Positions 1 through 6,683 of a stretch of 10,053 nucleotides of DNA are shown piece after piece. Source of the DNA: Dialister sp. UBA6422 (lineage in GTDB: Bacteria; Bacillota; Negativicutes; Veillonellales; Dialisteraceae); the NCBI GenBank assembly GCA_002439665.1, contig DJPC01000130.1, forward strand, positions 1 to 10,053. The letters run 5' to 3'. The translations under genes were made by a program, and so were the position numbers. Every line of letters starts with the position of its first letter. Position 1 is the stretch's first letter. The notes under the pieces were generated by a model. The model ran no database searches. It was not told the origin of the DNA and worked only from the letters and a program-made list of their open reading frames with translations.

Positions 1-27
1 TATAAGAATGATAGGCTCATTCGTATA
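1..27. repeat. Imperfect inverted repeat at left edge
   Basis: GAATGA (6-11) and TCATTC (17-22) form a perfect 6-bp inverted repeat around a 5-base loop. TATA at 1-4 and 24-27 extends it after one mismatch. A T-rich stretch lies at 36-46 on the plus strand, but it is separated from the stem by several bases, so this is only a weak terminator candidate for a gene to the left of the window. The function is unknown. Confidence 0.25.
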
Positions 28-68
28 CCTGGCAGTTTTGTTTTTATGCATCAGTTCATAACTATTTG

Positions 69-566
69 TTACCTGTGCCTTGGATTACTCTTTGCTTGAA
101 ATTCTTTGACATCCAAACGATAGAATGCAGTAGGACGTACCATAGCATCGGTGATGGTCCATTCTTTGGGAGAATAATGTTTCATAAAACTAGCCGCTAC
201 TTGTTTCTTTTCGTCTATCTCTGTGATTTCTGTCACTATGCCGCTGCCGATGATGCTCTCATATTGGCTGGTGAACTGGGAAGGGTCGGTTTCGTTGGTG
301 ATGGTCATGCCGCCATTATCGATTTCAAATCCTACAGAAGTGTGTTTTGTCAAAATATCATGTTTAAGTCCTGCTTTGGCACCATGGAAATAGAAAGTGA
401 GTTTTCCTTCTTTATACATGTAGCTGTAGTTGACAGGTACTACGTAAATGCGATCTTCATCGTAGAGACCTAAATGGAGGATGGTATTGCTTTTGAGTAT
501 GTTCTCAATCGCAGTAGGTGAGGTGATGAGCCGGTCTTTTCGGCGCATAGGGGTAGTCTGAGACAT
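69..566 (-). CDS. NimA-like pyridoxamine 5'-phosphate oxidase family protein
   Basis: This 165-residue protein resembles the small flavin-binding split-barrel proteins of the PNPOx-like fold, in particular the NimA-like group, some of whose members reduce 5-nitroimidazoles. Visible signatures are an N-terminal MRRKDR segment, a hydrophobic first strand (HLGLYDEDRIYVVPVNYSY) and the FHGAKAGLK segment, where the family places its conserved His/Gly flavin-site loop. An upstream in-frame ATG at 597-599 would add 11 residues. I chose the ATG at 564-566 because GAAAGGAA lies about 7 bases upstream of it and MSQTTPMRRKD matches the family's usual beginning. It is transcribed alone and diverges from the carbonic anhydrase gene. 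The fold assignment is strong. Nitroimidazole reduction is only a family possibility, and the substrate is unknown. Confidence 0.85.
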   Translation of the reverse strand: MSQTTPMRRKDRLITSPTAIENILKSNTILHLGLYDEDRIYVVPVNYSYMYKEGKLTFYFHGAKAGLKHDILTKHTSVGFEIDNGGMTITNETDPSQFTSQYESIIGSGIVTEITEIDEKKQVAASFMKHYSPKEWTITDAMVRPTAFYRLDVKEFQAKSNPRHR

Positions 567-613
567 AGAAGATTCCTTTCTTATAAAAAATGGGGACATA
601 TTTCATGTTTGCT

Positions 614-642
614 CCATAAGACGTTATGGGAGATGTGCATCT
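614..642. promoter_or_regulatory. Adjacent inverted repeats in the nim leader
   Basis: AGATG and CATCT flank a central TG (631-642) right at the predicted transcription start of the minus-strand gene. Next to it CCATAA and TTATGG (614-629) form a perfect 6-bp stem with a 4-base loop. Either could be an operator or a leader hairpin. Position relative to the promoter is the only evidence for a role. Confidence 0.35.
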
Positions 643-649
643 GACCTGT

Positions 650-679
650 ATTATACCAGCTGGAGGCTTATTTTGGTAA
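650..679 (-). promoter_or_regulatory. Promoter for the NimA-like gene
   Basis: On the minus strand an extended -10, TGG-TATAAT, has its hexamer at 655-650. A possible -35, TTACCA (679-674), lies 18 bases upstream and matches four of six consensus positions. The predicted start near 643 gives an untranslated leader of about 76 bases. This is a sequence match only. Confidence 0.55.
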
Positions 680-738
680 ATCATGCCTGTATTCTATTTT
701 ATAAAATAGATAGTAAGTATTTTCCTTATGAATGAGGA

Positions 739-751
739 TGTGGGTATAATA
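739..751 (+). promoter_or_regulatory. Promoter -10 region for carbonic anhydrase
   Basis: A perfect TATAAT at 745-750 sits within TGTGGGTATAATA. No good -35 hexamer is found 17 bases upstream (TTCCTT is the best). The same 13 bases recur at 8359-8371 before the DUF362 gene. The predicted start near 757 gives a leader of about 48 bases. Confidence 0.55.
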
Positions 752-804
752 GGAAAGAAAAGTGAATTTGAAACAATCAGGTATGATCAAGGGAGGTTTG
801 TGCT

Positions 805-1365
805 ATGAATGGAGAAGAAGTGTTACATGCCTTACAAGAAGGAAATAAAGTATACGTGACTAGTGGTACTTTTCAGGGAAATATTTCCTTTCAAAGGCGT
901 AAGGAACTGACAGAAAAAGGACAGGCACCTATGGCGGTGGTGATTGCTTGTGCTGATTCTCGGGTAGTACCAGAAGTGATTTTTTCCTGTGGACTGGGAG
1001 AACTTTTCACCATTCGCATAGCAGGAAATGTCATGGATGCTCATCAGATGGGGTCTGTGGAATATGCGGTATCTCACCTGAAAAGTCCCTTGGTGGTGGT
1101 TTTAGGACATACCTACTGCGGAGCCGTGGAAGCAGCCCTTCATGGAAAGGCGGATGGTCATATTAAGTACATCACTGATTCCATCCAGAAGGCCATTGGT
1201 GAAGAGAAGGATCCTTATATGGCTTGTGTTCGTAATGTACAGGCAGCAGTCAAAGAAATTCAAGATGCTTTTTCCCATGAAACAGATCCCCTCTTGCAGA
1301 GAGAACAAGTAATAGGTGCAGTGTATGATATAGAAACGGGGAAAGTGAATTTCCTAGGTGTGTAA
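805..1365 (+). CDS. Beta-class carbonic anhydrase
   Basis: This 186-residue cytosolic enzyme interconverts CO2 and bicarbonate. The beta-class zinc site is complete: Cys49 in CADSR, then His102 and Cys105 in GHTYCGA. The Asp51/Arg53 dyad of CADSR, which in this class orders the zinc-bound water, is intact, and FTIRIAGNV follows as expected. The protein is short but within the range of the compact bacterial beta-class enzymes. The start is supported by AAGGGAGG about 8 bases upstream of the ATG. It has its own promoter at 745-750. No terminator is visible in the 68 bases before the MATE gene, so the two may be co-transcribed. The likely role is supplying bicarbonate for carboxylation reactions. 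The family assignment is secure. Confidence 0.95.
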   Translation: MNGEEVLHALQEGNKVYVTSGTFQGNISFQRRKELTEKGQAPMAVVIACADSRVVPEVIFSCGLGELFTIRIAGNVMDAHQMGSVEYAVSHLKSPLVVVLGHTYCGAVEAALHGKADGHIKYITDSIQKAIGEEKDPYMACVRNVQAAVKEIQDAFSHETDPLLQREQVIGAVYDIETGKVNFLGV

Positions 1366-1433
1366 TGTTGGTTGGTGCAAGGCGTGCGGGTTTATCATCG
1401 CGGCTATGATGTTGTTAGACAAGAGGTAACTAT

Positions 1434-2786
1434 ATGAAAGTAGACATGACCCATGGACCTATGGGGAAAAAGACATTGGTCTTTGCTCTTTTTCTGGGGC
1501 TTACAGGATTGCTGCAGCAGCTTTTCAATGCCATTGATACGGTCATTATGGGTCAGTTTGTAGGGAAAGAAGCCATGGCTGCTGTTGGAAGCAATACGCC
1601 GATTGTATCATTGATTGTTACCTTTTTCATTGGCATTTCTCTAGGAAGCAATGTGGTGATTTCTCAGTTAACCGGGAAAAGAGACTTGGAAGGTGTATCG
1701 AAGGCGGTTCATACATCCATCGTTTTTGCTGTGGCTGGCGGTCTTGTGATGACCTTGGTAGGGGAGCTTTTGGCTGAGCCACTTTTAGAAATGCTGCAAG
1801 TACCAGAGGAAATCATGGCTATGGCATTGAAATATTTGCGCATCATCTTTTTGGCTATGCCAGGCATTTTGATGTACAATTTCACGTCTGCTATTTTCCG
1901 AAGCCAGGGAGATACCAGGACACCTCTTTTTTGTCTTTTATTTTCTGGCATCATTAAAGTGATCATCAGCTATAGCCTTGTAGTATATGGAGGCTTTGAT
2001 GTAGGAGCGGTGGCTATATCTACTATGTGTGCTACGCTGCTTAGTTCTTGTATGCTTTTAGCACTTCTGGTACATACCAAAATGGCTATCCGTATTCAAT
2101 GGCGAAAATTAACTTTGGACATAGAACTTTTGCAGGAAATTCTTCGTATCGGCTCGCCTGCTGGATTGCAGTCAGCTGTATTTTGCTTGTCCAATATTGT
2201 GATTCAGGCGGCGATCAATAGCTTAGGAACTGATGTGGTAGCTGCTTCAGCGGCAGCTTTTAATTTGGAAATTTTAGCCTATATCTTTGTCAATGCATTT
2301 GGCCAGACCTGTACCACTTTTGTGGGGCAGAATTATGGCAGTGGCAATATGGTGAGATGCTATCGGGTAGGGATTATTACTACATTGCAAAATTTGGGAT
2401 TCACTATAGTGATTTGTGGTGCTATTTTGTATTTTGGTATGCCACTTTTGAGATTATTTAATGAAGATGTTGCTGTTGTGACTTATGGTTTAATTCGTCT
2501 CCAATATATCTTGTATGCAGAACCGCTCAATCTTGTCATTGAAATGATCTCTGGATATCTTAGAGGTTTTGGTGAATCTTTAAGACCTGCTCTTATGGCA
2601 GTGGTTGGTATTTGCGGTATTCGTATGATTTATGTAGCTGCGTTTTTGCCTTCCCATATGACTTTTAACTGGCTCATGGCTGTCTATCCTTTGAGCTGGT
2701 TAATGACGGCTATCGGTATGGTGGGACTGCTCTTTTGGGCAAAAGGAAAGTATCATGAACCGGGAAAAGTCATGAGAAATGAGTGA
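1434..2786 (+). CDS. MATE family multidrug/cation antiporter
   Basis: This 450-residue integral membrane protein has the length and two-half pattern of 12-helix MATE exporters. The N-terminus MTHGPMGKKTLVFALFLGL is the family's entry sequence into helix 1. It is followed by LLQQLFNAIDTVIMGQFVG and the VGSNTPIV segment, both typical of the DinF/NorM-like group. The second half begins around residues 235-245 (EILRIGSPAGLQSA), mirroring the first. MATE proteins export cationic drugs or metabolites using a sodium or proton gradient, and the substrate cannot be read from the sequence. AAGAGGT precedes the ATG. A second ATG four codons in (MTHGP) is a possible alternative. The gene lies 68 bases after the carbonic anhydrase gene and is probably read through from its promoter. 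Confidence 0.92.
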   Translation: MKVDMTHGPMGKKTLVFALFLGLTGLLQQLFNAIDTVIMGQFVGKEAMAAVGSNTPIVSLIVTFFIGISLGSNVVISQLTGKRDLEGVSKAVHTSIVFAVAGGLVMTLVGELLAEPLLEMLQVPEEIMAMALKYLRIIFLAMPGILMYNFTSAIFRSQGDTRTPLFCLLFSGIIKVIISYSLVVYGGFDVGAVAISTMCATLLSSCMLLALLVHTKMAIRIQWRKLTLDIELLQEILRIGSPAGLQSAVFCLSNIVIQAAINSLGTDVVAASAAAFNLEILAYIFVNAFGQTCTTFVGQNYGSGNMVRCYRVGIITTLQNLGFTIVICGAILYFGMPLLRLFNEDVAVVTYGLIRLQYILYAEPLNLVIEMISGYLRGFGESLRPALMAVVGICGIRMIYVAAFLPSHMTFNWLMAVYPLSWLMTAIGMVGLLFWAKGKYHEPGKVMRNE

Positions 2787-2852
2787 CCAGCGTTTGGGAG
2801 CAAGCAATCATTCTATATGATGGTTGTGTTACACATTAAAAATATTACCCTT

Positions 2853-2893
2853 AAAAATGATGGCATCTTTACTATAGATTTCATCATTTTTTT
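2853..2893 (+). terminator. Probable terminator after the MATE gene
   Basis: AAAAATGATG (2853-2862) pairs perfectly with CATCATTTTT (2882-2891), and the T run extends to 2893. The stem is A/T-rich with a 19-base loop, so it is weaker than a classical intrinsic terminator. The location, 67 bases after the MATE stop, fits. Confidence 0.5.
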
Positions 2894-2904
2894 AATACTA
2901 TAAA

Positions 2905-2913
2905 TGCTATAAT
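2905..2913 (+). promoter_or_regulatory. Promoter upstream of the prepilin peptidase
   Basis: TGC-TATAAT is a perfect extended -10 with no convincing -35. The predicted start near 2920 gives a leader of about 147 bases containing two TTCTAGAA palindromes. It would serve the peptidase-pseudopilin pair and perhaps dnaB. Confidence 0.5.
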
Positions 2914-2915
2914 AT

Positions 2916-2949
2916 TTCTAGAAGCCCGCGCTTTTTACTTATTCTAGAA
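2916..2949. repeat. Twin TTCTAGAA palindromes
   Basis: The self-complementary octamer TTCTAGAA occurs at 2916-2923 and again at 2942-2949, 26 bases apart, directly downstream of the predicted -10. The copies could be paired operator sites. In RNA the two copies can also pair with each other into an 8-bp stem with an 18-base loop. No regulator is identified. Confidence 0.45.
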
Positions 2950-3066
2950 TGACTAAACATATGGATATCTATCATGAGTTTATATCAGGAATGATCGAAA
3001 ATCTTTATAACGACCAATTGTCATGAGCCAGCAGATAGAATATATTTTTTTAGAAGGAGGATGCCT

Positions 3067-3612
3067 GTGAAACCTATACAGCAGGGGAAGATGCTCCTTT
3101 TTAGCACTTTGGCCGTGGGCGTTGTCTCTTGGCTATTAGCTGACACCTATGGACGATTTATTTTGTATGGACTTCTTCTATTGGCTCCTGCCATAGAAGA
3201 TGGATATAGTGGATATATTTCTGATGGTTGGTCGTTGCTTTTGGCAGTTTCTGGCGTAGTCACTGCCTGTAGTATGGGACATCTTTCAGTACATATGGTG
3301 TCTTTTACCATGGTAGCTATTTTATACGCGCTACTAAGGCTTTATAAGAAAGAAGCGGTCGGTATGGGAGATGGACTTCTTTCGGTGAGTGTTTCTCTTT
3401 GGCTTACACCGGCTTTTGCTATGTTATTTCTTTGGTTAGCCTCTGTGGTAGCACTTGTCATTTTTGGATTACTTTCTCTTTTGTTTCCTCATAGAAACGA
3501 CTCTGGTATACGGTTTGCCCCTTTTCTTGCCCTAGGAGGAGTGATTGCTTATGGTTTACAAGAAACCGTGGGATTTTCGCTGTTCACGCCGCTCTGGATT
3601 TATTTTGGCTGA
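3067..3612 (+). CDS. Type IV prepilin peptidase (A24 family), no methylase domain
   Basis: This 181-residue polytopic membrane aspartyl protease cleaves the leader from type IV prepilin-like proteins at the inner face of the membrane. Two catalytic aspartates are visible. Asp45 lies in IEDGYSGYISD, in the place of the family's D-x-x-x-x-x-I-P-D segment. Asp102 lies in GMGD, the hallmark GxGD motif. FAPFLALGG near the C-terminus also matches the family. The N-terminal zinc-binding methyltransferase domain of full-length PilD/ComC is absent, so this is the short peptidase-only form. An ATG at 3061 directly abuts AGGAGG (3055-3060) and is too close for initiation. The in-frame GTG at 3067 has ideal 6-base spacing, so I chose it. 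The 3' end overlaps the pseudopilin gene by 62 bases. The family is confident, and pseudopilin processing follows from context. Confidence 0.88.
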   Translation: MKPIQQGKMLLFSTLAVGVVSWLLADTYGRFILYGLLLLAPAIEDGYSGYISDGWSLLLAVSGVVTACSMGHLSVHMVSFTMVAILYALLRLYKKEAVGMGDGLLSVSVSLWLTPAFAMLFLWLASVVALVIFGLLSLLFPHRNDSGIRFAPFLALGGVIAYGLQETVGFSLFTPLWIYFG

Positions 3613-4045
3613 GGCGTTGCTAGTGGTATTTATAGTCTCTATAGCTATGGCTATGACATGGCCGCATCTTTGGGATTGGCATCAAGAGAGAGAATTGGAT
3701 ATGGCAGTAGAAGAAGTCGTTGCAGCTATTCGGCAGACAGAAACAAATGCTCGCAGCTATACAACCAAGTATGGAAATATTACTAGTAAAGTCGCTTTTT
3801 ATTGTGGACCTGGTAGTGATGGTAGAGTTACCTATTATGCCAAGCGAGGTATTTATCGTATGGGGCCTAAAGGGACTTTGCCTCAAAATATTAAAGCGCA
3901 AAGTGTACTGGATTTGACATTTCGAAAAGATGGTTATGCAGGAGAAAGTAAACGATATAGTCAGACGTTACAAACGAAAGATGGACGTCATTATCGTACG
4001 ATTATTGTGGCCGTTTACACAGGAAGAGTACATATAGAAAAATAA
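3551..4045 (+). CDS. GspH/FimT-like type IV pseudopilin
   Basis: This 164-residue protein begins with a basic leader (MVYKKPWDFRCSRRSG). A class III cleavage site follows, with Gly16 at -1, Phe17 at +1 and Glu21 at +5, and then the hydrophobic helix LLVVFIVSIAMAM. The rest is a soluble domain whose end (IIVAVYTGRVHIEK) resembles the closing GRV strand of GspH/FimT minor pilins. After cleavage it would sit in a pilus or pseudopilus, for example for DNA uptake, secretion or adhesion. AGGAGGAG (3534-3541) lies 9-11 bases before the ATG. A TTG at 3545, only 3-5 bases away, is the alternative start. The leader and cleavage site are encoded inside the end of the peptidase gene, whose TGA (3610-3612) overlaps the Glu21 codon. 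No assembly ATPase or platform gene is in the window. Confidence 0.82.
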   Translation: MVYKKPWDFRCSRRSGFILAEALLVVFIVSIAMAMTWPHLWDWHQERELDMAVEEVVAAIRQTETNARSYTTKYGNITSKVAFYCGPGSDGRVTYYAKRGIYRMGPKGTLPQNIKAQSVLDLTFRKDGYAGESKRYSQTLQTKDGRHYRTIIVAVYTGRVHIEK

Positions 4046-4079
4046 TCAGCTGACCAATATTTTTACCGTCATAAGCTGA
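4046..4079 (+). promoter_or_regulatory. Hairpin just before the dnaB ribosome binding site
   Basis: TCAGCTGAC (4046-4054) pairs with GTC (4068-4070) and AGCTGA (4074-4079), giving nine pairs with a 3-base bulge and a 13-base loop. It starts at the base after the pseudopilin stop and ends 4 bases before AGAAGGAG. It has no T run, so it is not a standard terminator. It could mark an RNA processing site or modulate dnaB translation. Confidence 0.35.
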
Positions 4080-4096
4080 GTGTAGAAGGAGATAAC

Positions 4097-5566
4097 ATGG
4101 CAGATATAGAAAAAACAACACCTGAAAAAAGCAAATGGAAACAAGATGGTCAGGGGAAATGGGGGAGTCGGAAACCGAAGGCTGATACGGATACTATGAT
4201 TGTAACCCGTATTCCACCGCAAAATATTGATGCGGAAAAGTCAGTGTTAGGAGCTATGCTGTTGGATAAAGATGCTATTTTGACAGCAGAAGATAAACTG
4301 AAAGCCTCGGATTTTTATCGGGAAGCCAATGCCATCATTTTTCAGGCTATTATAAATCTGGCCCATCGGGGAGAACCGGCGGATATTTTAACGGTCACGG
4401 AAGAATTGAAACGGATGGGACGCCTGGAGGATGTAGGTGGGGTCTTATATGTCAATGAGTTGCCAGCACAGGTAGTTACGACAAAATCAGTGGATAGACA
4501 TGCTGATATTGTGGCGGACAAAGCCAAACTGCGTCGACTGATTGATGCAGCGGGAGTTATTACCGATGAAGCCTATTCCGAACGAGATGATGTACAAGAT
4601 ATTACAGATAATGCTGAAAAAACCATTTTAGCAGTGACGAGAGATGAACGGCGTAATGATTTTACAGCCATTGGTGAAGCGGTACAAAATGAATTGCAAG
4701 AGATTACGCGGAAATTTAAGAATAAAGAATCTATTACAGGACTTGCTAGCGGATTTCCTTCTTTAGATTCATTGACCAGTGGATTCCAGAAGGGGGATTT
4801 CATTATTGTGGCAGCTCGTCCTTCCATGGGTAAGACTGCCTTTGTATTGAATATTGCTAAAAATATGAGCATTTCTTCTGCCCATAAGCATGTAGCATTT
4901 TTTTCATTGGAGATGTCTAGAGAACAGCTGGTGCAAAGACTTCTTTGTTCTACGGCACTGGTGGATAGTTCTAAACTTCGTACTGGCCGTATTTCTACAC
5001 AAAAAGAATGGGACCAACTGGCCAATGCAGCTAGCGTTTTAATGGATGCTCCGCTTTTTATTGATGATACTCCAGGGGTTTCGGTTTCAGAAATTCGTTC
5101 CAAGTGTCGTCGTTTGAAAGCAGAGCAAGGACTAGATATCATTATGATTGACTATTTGCAGCTTATGCAGGCTAAGAATACGGCGCGAAATAATGATAAT
5201 AGACAACAAGAAATTTCTGAAATTTCTCGTTCTTTAAAAAGTCTAGCCCGTGAACTCAATGTACCGGTTATTGCGCTATCTCAGCTCTCTAGAAGTGTGG
5301 AAGCTCGGCAAGACCATCGTCCATTTCTTTCTGATCTTCGTGAATCAGGTTCTTTGGAACAGGATGCTGATATGGTCAGTTTTCTTTTCCGTCCTGCTTA
5401 CTATGATAGGGAAATTGAAGACGATGACCCTAGAAAAAATGAAACAGAAATTATTTTGGCCAAGAATCGTAATGGCCCTGTAGATACAGTCAAACTTCAC
5501 TTTGCTGGTCAGTTTACCCTTTTCTACGAATTGACCAATCAAGAACCACCGCCTGATATGGCGTAA
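4097..5566 (+). CDS. dnaB: Replicative DNA helicase DnaB
   Basis: This 489-residue protein is the hexameric 5'-3' helicase that unwinds DNA at the replication fork and interacts with primase. The N-terminal domain starts at PPQNIDAEKSVLGAML near residue 40. The RecA-like ATPase domain carries Walker A ARPSMGKT (240-247, Lys246), the catalytic glutamate in FFSLEMSREQ (Glu272), Walker B IIMIDYLQLM (Asp352), and the later SQLSRSVE and DLRESGSLEQDAD segments. It is uninterrupted, with no intein. A charged, Lys/Asp-rich extension of about 38 residues precedes the usual start of the family. Strong AGAAGGAG spacing at 4084-4091 supports the ATG at 4097 over the internal Met34, which has no good site. 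It lies 51 bases after the pseudopilin gene and has no separate promoter that I can see. Confidence 0.97.
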   Translation: MADIEKTTPEKSKWKQDGQGKWGSRKPKADTDTMIVTRIPPQNIDAEKSVLGAMLLDKDAILTAEDKLKASDFYREANAIIFQAIINLAHRGEPADILTVTEELKRMGRLEDVGGVLYVNELPAQVVTTKSVDRHADIVADKAKLRRLIDAAGVITDEAYSERDDVQDITDNAEKTILAVTRDERRNDFTAIGEAVQNELQEITRKFKNKESITGLASGFPSLDSLTSGFQKGDFIIVAARPSMGKTAFVLNIAKNMSISSAHKHVAFFSLEMSREQLVQRLLCSTALVDSSKLRTGRISTQKEWDQLANAASVLMDAPLFIDDTPGVSVSEIRSKCRRLKAEQGLDIIMIDYLQLMQAKNTARNNDNRQQEISEISRSLKSLARELNVPVIALSQLSRSVEARQDHRPFLSDLRESGSLEQDADMVSFLFRPAYYDREIEDDDPRKNETEIILAKNRNGPVDTVKLHFAGQFTLFYELTNQEPPPDMA

Positions 5567-5679
5567 AAGCGGGGAGTATACTTTGCTAGAAGGCTGAGTT
5601 AATGGTTATGCAGCAATGATTCAACTACTCTTTGACTATTACTTATTTTATTTATCAAAGAAAATGGAGATATATGATT

Positions 5680-6447
5680 ATGGATCTTTTTGGGAATGAA
5701 GACCCCGAAGAATATGTAGAAAGGCATCAACAGGAGCTTAAGGGAAAAAATAGATTCATAGAGGATGAGCCCCCTTCTTTTCATAGTCATGATGAATTGA
5801 AGGTGGCGATCACGTCTTGCAAGCGGTGTACACTCCGTGGAGAGGGAGGACTTGGTCCTGTCCTTTCAACAGGTCCTGTAGATTCCCCTTTGATGATTGT
5901 AGGAGAAGGACCTGGGGGTGTGGAAGATGATTATGGGGGTCCTTTGATCGGGCCGTCGGGGCAGCTACTGGATAAAGCACTGGCTTCTGTAGGAATTACT
6001 AGGGATCATGTCTATGTGACCAATATTGTAAAATGTCGTCCTAGAGGAAACCGGACACCCACCATGGAAGAGGGACATTTCTGTGGGGCTATTTGGCTAG
6101 CCCAGGAAATCAACCTCGTTCATCCTAAAGTTATTATTGGATTGGGTAAAGTAGCGCTTCGCTTCTTCCTTGGAAGAGAAGCGGGTATTATTCGATCCAG
6201 AGGACACTGGATTGATTATCATGGCATTCCTGTTATGCCTACCTTTCATCCTGCTTACCTTTTGCGGCAGAGCGGGCGGGGGCTGGTAGATGCCAAATGG
6301 CAGGTCTACTATGATTTAAAAGCGGCTAAAGAACGGGCAGAAGCGGCTTGTCCGGAATGGGTATGGAAAAGCGAAACGCCACCTAATTTGCTGGATATGC
6401 TGCAGGGAGAACGAGAAAAAAGACATAGGGGGCAATCGAGGTTTTAA
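5680..6447 (+). CDS. Family 4 uracil-DNA glycosylase (Fe-S type)
   Basis: This 255-residue protein is a 4Fe-4S uracil-DNA glycosylase that excises uracil from DNA in base excision repair. It has the four cluster cysteines: Cys47 and Cys50 (CKRC), Cys119 (VKCRPRGNR) and Cys135 (HFCGAIWL). It also has motif A (GEGPG, 75-79, followed by EDDYGGPLIGPSGQLL) and the active-site HPAYLL (His190). The C-terminal tail of about 60 residues is basic and less conserved. Frames upstream extend to a TTG at 5632. I prefer the ATG at 5680, because GGAG (5666-5669) lies 10 bases away and MDLFG is a natural beginning. The ATG at 5674 is a close alternative with 4-base spacing. It follows dnaB by 113 bases with no terminator seen, so co-transcription is likely. 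Confidence 0.93.
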   Translation: MDLFGNEDPEEYVERHQQELKGKNRFIEDEPPSFHSHDELKVAITSCKRCTLRGEGGLGPVLSTGPVDSPLMIVGEGPGGVEDDYGGPLIGPSGQLLDKALASVGITRDHVYVTNIVKCRPRGNRTPTMEEGHFCGAIWLAQEINLVHPKVIIGLGKVALRFFLGREAGIIRSRGHWIDYHGIPVMPTFHPAYLLRQSGRGLVDAKWQVYYDLKAAKERAEAACPEWVWKSETPPNLLDMLQGEREKRHRGQSRF

Positions 6448-6635
6448 ATATATCTATCCTGTAGATACTATGGAAAACATTATAAGCGTGATGCATTATG
6501 TTTGCGCAGTTCTGTTCGCGAAAGCTAGCCATAGCTAATCACTAGAATGCGCATTATTTTCATTTATCAAGACACTACTTTTATTATTTTCTTTATTTTA
6601 CAAGAATTGTTATATGATAATTTGCTTATATAACG

Positions 6636-6644
6636 TGTTATAAT
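6636..6644 (+). promoter_or_regulatory. Promoter for the L,D-transpeptidase
   Basis: TGT-TATAAT is a perfect extended -10, with only A/T-rich sequence at the -35 position. The predicted start near 6651 lies after the AGGTGA at 6645-6650 and so helps decide the start codon of the next gene. Confidence 0.6.
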
Positions 6645-6683
6645 AGGTGAAATAAAAATATGAAAGAAAAGGGTGGGATTCCT

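Noticed and set aside
66..473. 135-codon open frame on the plus strand across the NimA-like gene
   Set aside because: It is antisense to a well-supported gene, Cys/Phe-rich in an unnatural way, and has no ribosome binding site.
1366..1433. ATCAT/ATGAT hairpin (1394-1410) between the carbonic anhydrase and MATE genes
   Set aside because: It has only five pairs and no T run. It is not a terminator and is within what chance would give.
3061..3066. ATG at 3061 as start of the prepilin peptidase
   Set aside because: It directly abuts AGGAGG with no spacer, whereas the in-frame GTG at 3067 has standard 6-base spacing.
4573..5142. 189-codon open frame on the minus strand inside dnaB
   Set aside because: It is antisense to conserved DnaB motifs, has no ribosome binding site or recognisable domain, and its composition is what antisense to a conserved gene gives.
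5632..5679. TTG at 5632 as start of the uracil-DNA glycosylase
   Set aside because: It has no ribosome binding site, and the added residues resemble translated intergenic sequence. GGAG just upstream of the ATGs at 5674/5680 decides the start.
6448..6635. Search for a terminator after the uracil-DNA glycosylase gene
   Set aside because: The palindrome AATGCGCATT (6546-6555) and short repeats such as GCTA/TAGC are present, but no stem is followed by a proper T run, so I did not call a terminator.
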